Shown here: in pieces, positions 6,503-9,092 of the stretch
Layout of the letters: every line of letters begins with the position of its first letter
Position numbering within the stretch: position 1 is the stretch's first letter
Assembly: GCA_015232485.1 (NCBI GenBank)
Contig: JADFZP010000103.1
Coordinates: 1-9,092, forward strand
Direction of reading: 5' to 3'
Origin: Alphaproteobacteria bacterium
Lineage (GTDB): Bacteria; Pseudomonadota; Alphaproteobacteria; Rhodospirillales; Magnetospirillaceae
Length of the DNA: 9,092 nt
Notes under the pieces: model-generated
Seen by the model: the letters and a program-made list of their open reading frames with translations, nothing else
Database searches by the model: none
Told to the model about the DNA's origin: nothing
Made by a program: the position numbers and the translations under genes

Positions 6503-6703
6503 TCAGTCGCCGTGCAGGATGGCGCCCTGATAAATGCGGGCGCTCTTGCCCTGGTGGGTGACGCGCACATAGTTGCGGCCGTTCTCGTCGCTCAGCATCT
6601 CCAGCGCCACCCGGCCGTCCTCGACGGCTTTCGCCGCGTCGGCGTCCGTCATCTCCAGCGCCTTGGCGATCGATGCGACCAATGCTTCCATTTCGTGACG
6701 CAT
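6503..6703 (-). CDS. Small unrecognised protein, 66 residues
   Basis: Starts at ATG 6703-6701 with GGAG seven bases upstream (complement of 6711-6714) and ends at TGA 6505-6503. I do not recognise the family. The N-terminal half (2-30) is a predicted amphipathic helix pair (MEALVASIAKALEM, then DADAAKAVEDG). The C-terminal half looks like beta strands (RVALEML, NYVRVTHQG, ARIYQGAIL). There is no signal peptide, transmembrane segment or cysteine. The frame opens further upstream to 6763, but that extension overlaps the palindromic region and lacks a ribosome site. It is convergent with the methyltransferase and divergent from the protease, so it is probably monocistronic. The ribosome site and balanced soluble composition suggest a real gene. 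Confidence 0.65.
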   Translation of the reverse strand: MRHEMEALVASIAKALEMTDADAAKAVEDGRVALEMLSDENGRNYVRVTHQGKSARIYQGAILHGD

Positions 6704-6790
6704 GCTTCCACTCCCGCTGACTACCCCATTCGAGGTACCTCTTTCGCACCTCGTTGTTCCCACTAGGGATATTGCCCTATCCCGGTCGGC

Positions 6791-6805
6791 TTAACCTCGG
6801 CTTAA
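6791..6805 (+). promoter_or_regulatory. CtrA-type binding box TTAA-N7-TTAA
   Basis: TTAA-CCTCGGC-TTAA is an exact match to the CtrA consensus of alphaproteobacteria. It is embedded in two copies of CGGCTTAA (6787-6794, 6798-6805) spaced 11 bp apart, one helical turn. It lies 51 bp before the chosen GTG start of the protease, a suitable place for a CtrA-activated promoter. Confidence 0.6.
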
Positions 6806-6844
6806 ATGGGTCACTCCACCCTTTCGCGGCGAACCAACTGCGGA

Positions 6845-6850
6845 AGAGGA
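6845..6850 (+). promoter_or_regulatory. Ribosome binding site deciding the protease start
   Basis: AGAGGA lies six bases before GTG 6857. The upstream in-frame ATG at 6806 has no ribosome site and directly abuts the CtrA-type box, so transcripts from that promoter would start after it. Both points favour GTG 6857. Confidence 0.65.
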
Positions 6851-6856
6851 CGAACG

Positions 6857-9091
6857 GTGACCCAATCGACCCCCGGTAACTTCTGCGGCTGCCCCTTGTG
6901 TTGCGGCCAGACTACGGCGGACCTGGTGGCCGGCCAAGCCGCGCTCGACGGAACCCTGGACATCGCCTTGAGCGGCGGCGGTTCGGCCGCCGGCCCCAAC
7001 TACTACGTCGACGCCCTGCTGACGCCCTCGGGCTTGCGCTGGAACGCGGCCGGCGCGCTGGGCTCGCCCGTCACGGTCAGCTACAGCTTCATGAACAGCA
7101 ACCCCGGCAAATACGGCGGCTTCGACGCCTTCAACGACGGCGAAAAGGCCGCGGCGCGCCAGGCGCTCGCCCAGTATGCGGCAATTTCCAACATCTCGTT
7201 CAAGGAGGTGTCGAGCGGCGGCCAGATCGAATTCGGCAATGTCGATCTTGGTGGCACTTCGGGGATGACCCACTGGTGGAACAGCGGCGCCCGCCTGACC
7301 AGCGCCGACGTCTACATGAACGCCAAGGCCAACCTGACCTACGCCGAAGGCTCGTTCGGCTATCGCGTCCTGCTGCACGAAATCGGCCACGCGCTGGGCT
7401 TGAAGCACAGCGGAAGCTACACCTCGTATGACAATGGCCCCTTCCTGCCATCGGCCGAGGACAACAACCAGTTCACCGTGATGGCCTACAAGAACCATCC
7501 CACGATGGGCGGCACCAACGCCTCGTCGCCGATGCTGTTCGACGTGGCCGCCGCGCAGTATCTTTACGGCAAGGACACCGCCACCGCCTCGGACGCCACG
7601 GCCTATAAATGGGCGACCAACGCCAGCGTGGTCAAGACCATCTGGGACGGCGGCGGCACCGACGTGATCGACGCCTCGCTTCAGTCGAAACGCGCCATCA
7701 TCAATCTCGATCCCGGCACGTTCAGCTCGGTCGGCGCCACCAAGACCGGCGGTCTGGCGCTCAACAACATCGCCATAGCGCACGGGGTGATCATCGAGAA
7801 CGCCACCGGCGGCACCGGCGCCGATTCGATCACCGGCAACGCAGTGGGCAATGTTCTGAAGGGCGGGGCGGGCGTCGACACCCTGGCCGGCGGAGCGGGC
7901 GACGACACCTTCGTCTGGAACGCGCCCGCCGAGGGCGGCGACCTGTTGAAGGACTTCGCCACCGGCGCCGACCGGCTGCAATTCGACGGCGGCGCCTTCG
8001 GGCTGCCCTCGGGCACGCTGTCGGCCGGGGCGCTCTCGAAAATCTCCACCCTGTACACGGGAACCAACGGCACCGCGGCGGCCTTCAAGGCCGGGGCGCC
8101 GTCGTTCGTGCTGGACTCGTCGCGCACCCTTTATTGGGACGCGAACGGCTCGGCGGCCGGCTACACCAAGATCGCCAAGCTGGCGGCCGGCACCGTCAAC
8201 GCCGCCGACATTCGCGTGGTCGGCGGCACCACCTACATCGCCGGACCGGACATCGACGGCGGCGAAGGGACCAGCGGCGACGACATCCTGAACGGCGGCG
8301 GCGCCACCGACACCCTGCTGCGCGGCGGGGCCGGCAACGACCTGTATCGGGTCGACTCGGCCGGCGACCAGGTGCGCGAGAGCCCCGACATGGGGCAAGA
8401 CACGGTGTCTTCGACGATCGACTTCGCCCTGCCGGGCAACGTCGAGGTCCTGGTCTTGGCGGAGACGGCCCACCTCGAAGGCACTGGCAACGCCCAGGCC
8501 AACCATCTGTTCGGCAATGCCGGGAACAACGTGCTGGCTGGGCTGGGCGGCGCCGACACCATCGAGGGCGGCGGGGGGGACGACACCGCGAGCTATGCCC
8601 GCTCGGGCGCCGTCACGGTCAGCCTGGCCACCGGCCTGGGCAAGGGCGGCCATGCCGAGGGCGACGTGCTCAAAGCCATCGACAATCTGGTGGGCGGCAA
8701 CTACGCCGACATACTGACCGGCGATGGCGCGGCCAACCGCCTGACCGGCGGGCTGGGCAAGGACGTGCTGACCGGCGGCGGCGGGGCCGATCTGTTCATC
8801 TACGCCGCGCCCGCCGAGGGTGGAGACCGCCTGACCGACTTCGCCTCGGGCATCGACCGCCTGGTCTTCGACGGCGACGCCTTCGGCCTGGACGGCATCG
8901 AACTGGGCCGCACCCTGCTGCTGCTCGACCGCCCCTATGACGGCGGCGGCGGCGCGGGCGACCCCTGCCTGATCCTCGACGGGTCGGGTTCCCTGTATTG
9001 GGACGGCAACGGGGCCGAGGCGGGCTACACCATCATGGCCACCCTGCCCGACGGCGTTCGCCTGACCGCCGCCGACGTCCTGCTGGGCTGA
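6857..9091 (+). CDS. Serralysin-type (M10B) RTX metalloprotease with duplicated C-terminal module
   Basis: A 744-residue secreted zinc endopeptidase. The catalytic site HEIGHALGLKH (174-184) gives zinc ligands His174, His178 and His184 and the general base Glu175. The Met-turn FTVMAY (206-211) supplies Met209 and Tyr211. The preceding AEDNNQ matches serralysins. A serralysin C-terminal domain follows ('TIWDGGGTDVIDA'), then RTX array 1 (318-354), a C-terminal-type module (~348-458), three further RTX arrays (471-649) and a second such module (~643-744) ending DVLLG. There is no signal peptide, so type I export is expected. Classical serralysins are about 480 residues, so this one carries roughly 270 extra. 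The N-terminus has an unusual cluster CGCPLCC (10-16). GTG 6857 is preferred over ATG 6806, which would add 17 residues. The stop lies one base before the window end, so the downstream context is unseen. Confidence 0.93.
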   Translation: MTQSTPGNFCGCPLCCGQTTADLVAGQAALDGTLDIALSGGGSAAGPNYYVDALLTPSGLRWNAAGALGSPVTVSYSFMNSNPGKYGGFDAFNDGEKAAARQALAQYAAISNISFKEVSSGGQIEFGNVDLGGTSGMTHWWNSGARLTSADVYMNAKANLTYAEGSFGYRVLLHEIGHALGLKHSGSYTSYDNGPFLPSAEDNNQFTVMAYKNHPTMGGTNASSPMLFDVAAAQYLYGKDTATASDATAYKWATNASVVKTIWDGGGTDVIDASLQSKRAIINLDPGTFSSVGATKTGGLALNNIAIAHGVIIENATGGTGADSITGNAVGNVLKGGAGVDTLAGGAGDDTFVWNAPAEGGDLLKDFATGADRLQFDGGAFGLPSGTLSAGALSKISTLYTGTNGTAAAFKAGAPSFVLDSSRTLYWDANGSAAGYTKIAKLAAGTVNAADIRVVGGTTYIAGPDIDGGEGTSGDDILNGGGATDTLLRGGAGNDLYRVDSAGDQVRESPDMGQDTVSSTIDFALPGNVEVLVLAETAHLEGTGNAQANHLFGNAGNNVLAGLGGADTIEGGGGDDTASYARSGAVTVSLATGLGKGGHAEGDVLKAIDNLVGGNYADILTGDGAANRLTGGLGKDVLTGGGGADLFIYAAPAEGGDRLTDFASGIDRLVFDGDAFGLDGIELGRTLLLLDRPYDGGGGAGDPCLILDGSGSLYWDGNGAEAGYTIMATLPDGVRLTAADVLLG
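7808..7918 (+). repeat. RTX array 1 of the serralysin
   Basis: Residues 318-354: GGTGADSIT, then GNAVGNVLK, GGAGVDTLA and GGAGDDTFV. This is the canonical beta-roll position directly after the protease domain. Confidence 0.88.
7899..8230 (+). repeat. C-terminal-type RTX module, internal copy
   Basis: Residues ~348-458: GDDTFVW, then PAEGGDLLKDFATGADRL, FDGGAFGL, TLYWDANG, AGYTKIAKL and a close at NAADIRVVGG. This is the kind of module that normally ends type I secreted RTX proteins, here followed by another 286 residues. Its partner is at 8783-9088. Confidence 0.85.
8267..8803 (+). repeat. RTX arrays 2-4 of the serralysin
   Basis: Residues 471-499 (SGDDILNGG, GGAGNDLYR), 544-580 (GNAGNNVLA, GLGGADTIE, GGGGDDTAS) and 613-649 (GDGAANRLT, GGLGKDVLT, GGGGADLFI). 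Between the first two lies the module DTVSSTIDFALPGNVEVLVL, related to the one in the large RTX protein. Several units are degenerate, lacking one Gly or Asp. Confidence 0.85.
8783..9088 (+). repeat. C-terminal RTX module, terminal copy
   Basis: Residues ~643-744: GADLFIYAAPAEGGDRLTDF, SGIDRLVFDGDAFGL, SLYWDGNG, AGYTIMATL and the end LTAADVLLG. In the 26-residue segment starting at AEGGD it matches the internal copy at 20 positions. It has the true C-terminus and so should carry the secretion signal. Confidence 0.85.
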
Positions 9092-9092
9092 C

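Larger units (their letters stand above)
6704..6856. promoter_or_regulatory. Divergent regulatory region upstream of the serralysin gene
   Basis: These 153 bp carry, left to right: palindrome GAGGTACCTC (6732-6741) nested in the repeat CGAGGT (6731-6736) / ACCTCG (6748-6753); repeat GGGATA (6766-6771) / TATCCC (6778-6783); and TTAA-N7-TTAA (6791-6805). The density of symmetric elements is far above the rest of the window and suggests several regulators. No clear sigma-70 pair is visible. Confidence 0.55.

Noticed and set aside
6806..6856. ATG 6806 as the protease start
   Set aside because: No ribosome site, directly abuts the CtrA-type box, and the 17 extra residues are unlike a signal peptide. 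GTG 6857 has AGAGGA at good spacing.
6791..8653. Minus-strand open frame of 620 residues opposite the serralysin gene
   Set aside because: Antisense shadow with biased composition; the plus strand carries HEIGHALGLKH and RTX repeats.
7609..8940. Plus-strand 443-residue open frame inside the serralysin gene
   Set aside because: Arg-rich shift of the RTX repeats with no domain signal.

Overview
The window is about two-thirds GC, densely coded and reads as a chromosomal segment of an alphaproteobacterium. The RNA methyltransferase closely resembles a subfamily I know from that class, and a perfect TTAA-N7-TTAA box of the alphaproteobacterial CtrA type lies upstream of one gene. A Rhodospirillales member (Magnetospirillum-like) is a reasonable guess, but nothing here fixes the genus. 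I see no tRNA, rRNA, CRISPR array, insertion sequence or phage gene.

Layout. (1) 1-605, minus strand: 5' part of a GPP34 (GOLPH3/Vps74-like) gene that runs off the left edge. (2) 606-888: AT-richer divergent regulatory region. (3) 889-4518, plus: a 1209-residue RTX protein with a lyase-like N-terminal half, followed by RTX arrays and a cadherin-like domain. (4) 4586-4813, plus: dodecin, a small flavin-binding protein. (5) 4814-5788, minus: an MDR-superfamily quinone oxidoreductase whose stop codon abuts the dodecin stop. (6) 5929-6489, plus: a SpoU/TrmH RNA 2'-O-methyltransferase. (7) 6503-6703, minus: an unrecognised 66-residue protein. (8) 6704-6856: a compact regulatory region with three inverted repeats and the CtrA-type box. 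(9) 6857-9091, plus: a 744-residue serralysin-type (M10B) metalloprotease with four RTX arrays and two copies of a C-terminal RTX module.

How the genes fit together. The two large plus-strand genes encode Ca2+-dependent RTX proteins without N-terminal signal peptides. Both end in a DVL-hydrophobic-Gly terminus, as expected for type I secretion substrates. One is a protease and the other looks like a secreted polysaccharide-active enzyme, so the locus contributes two likely exoenzymes. No ABC transporter, membrane fusion protein or TolC-like gene is in the window, so the exporter must lie elsewhere. The genes between them are housekeeping or stress-type functions with no evident link to secretion.

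Most novel points: the undescribed architecture of the 1209-residue protein, the duplicated C-terminal module and Cys cluster of the protease, its CtrA-type box, and a GOLPH3-like protein in a proteobacterium.
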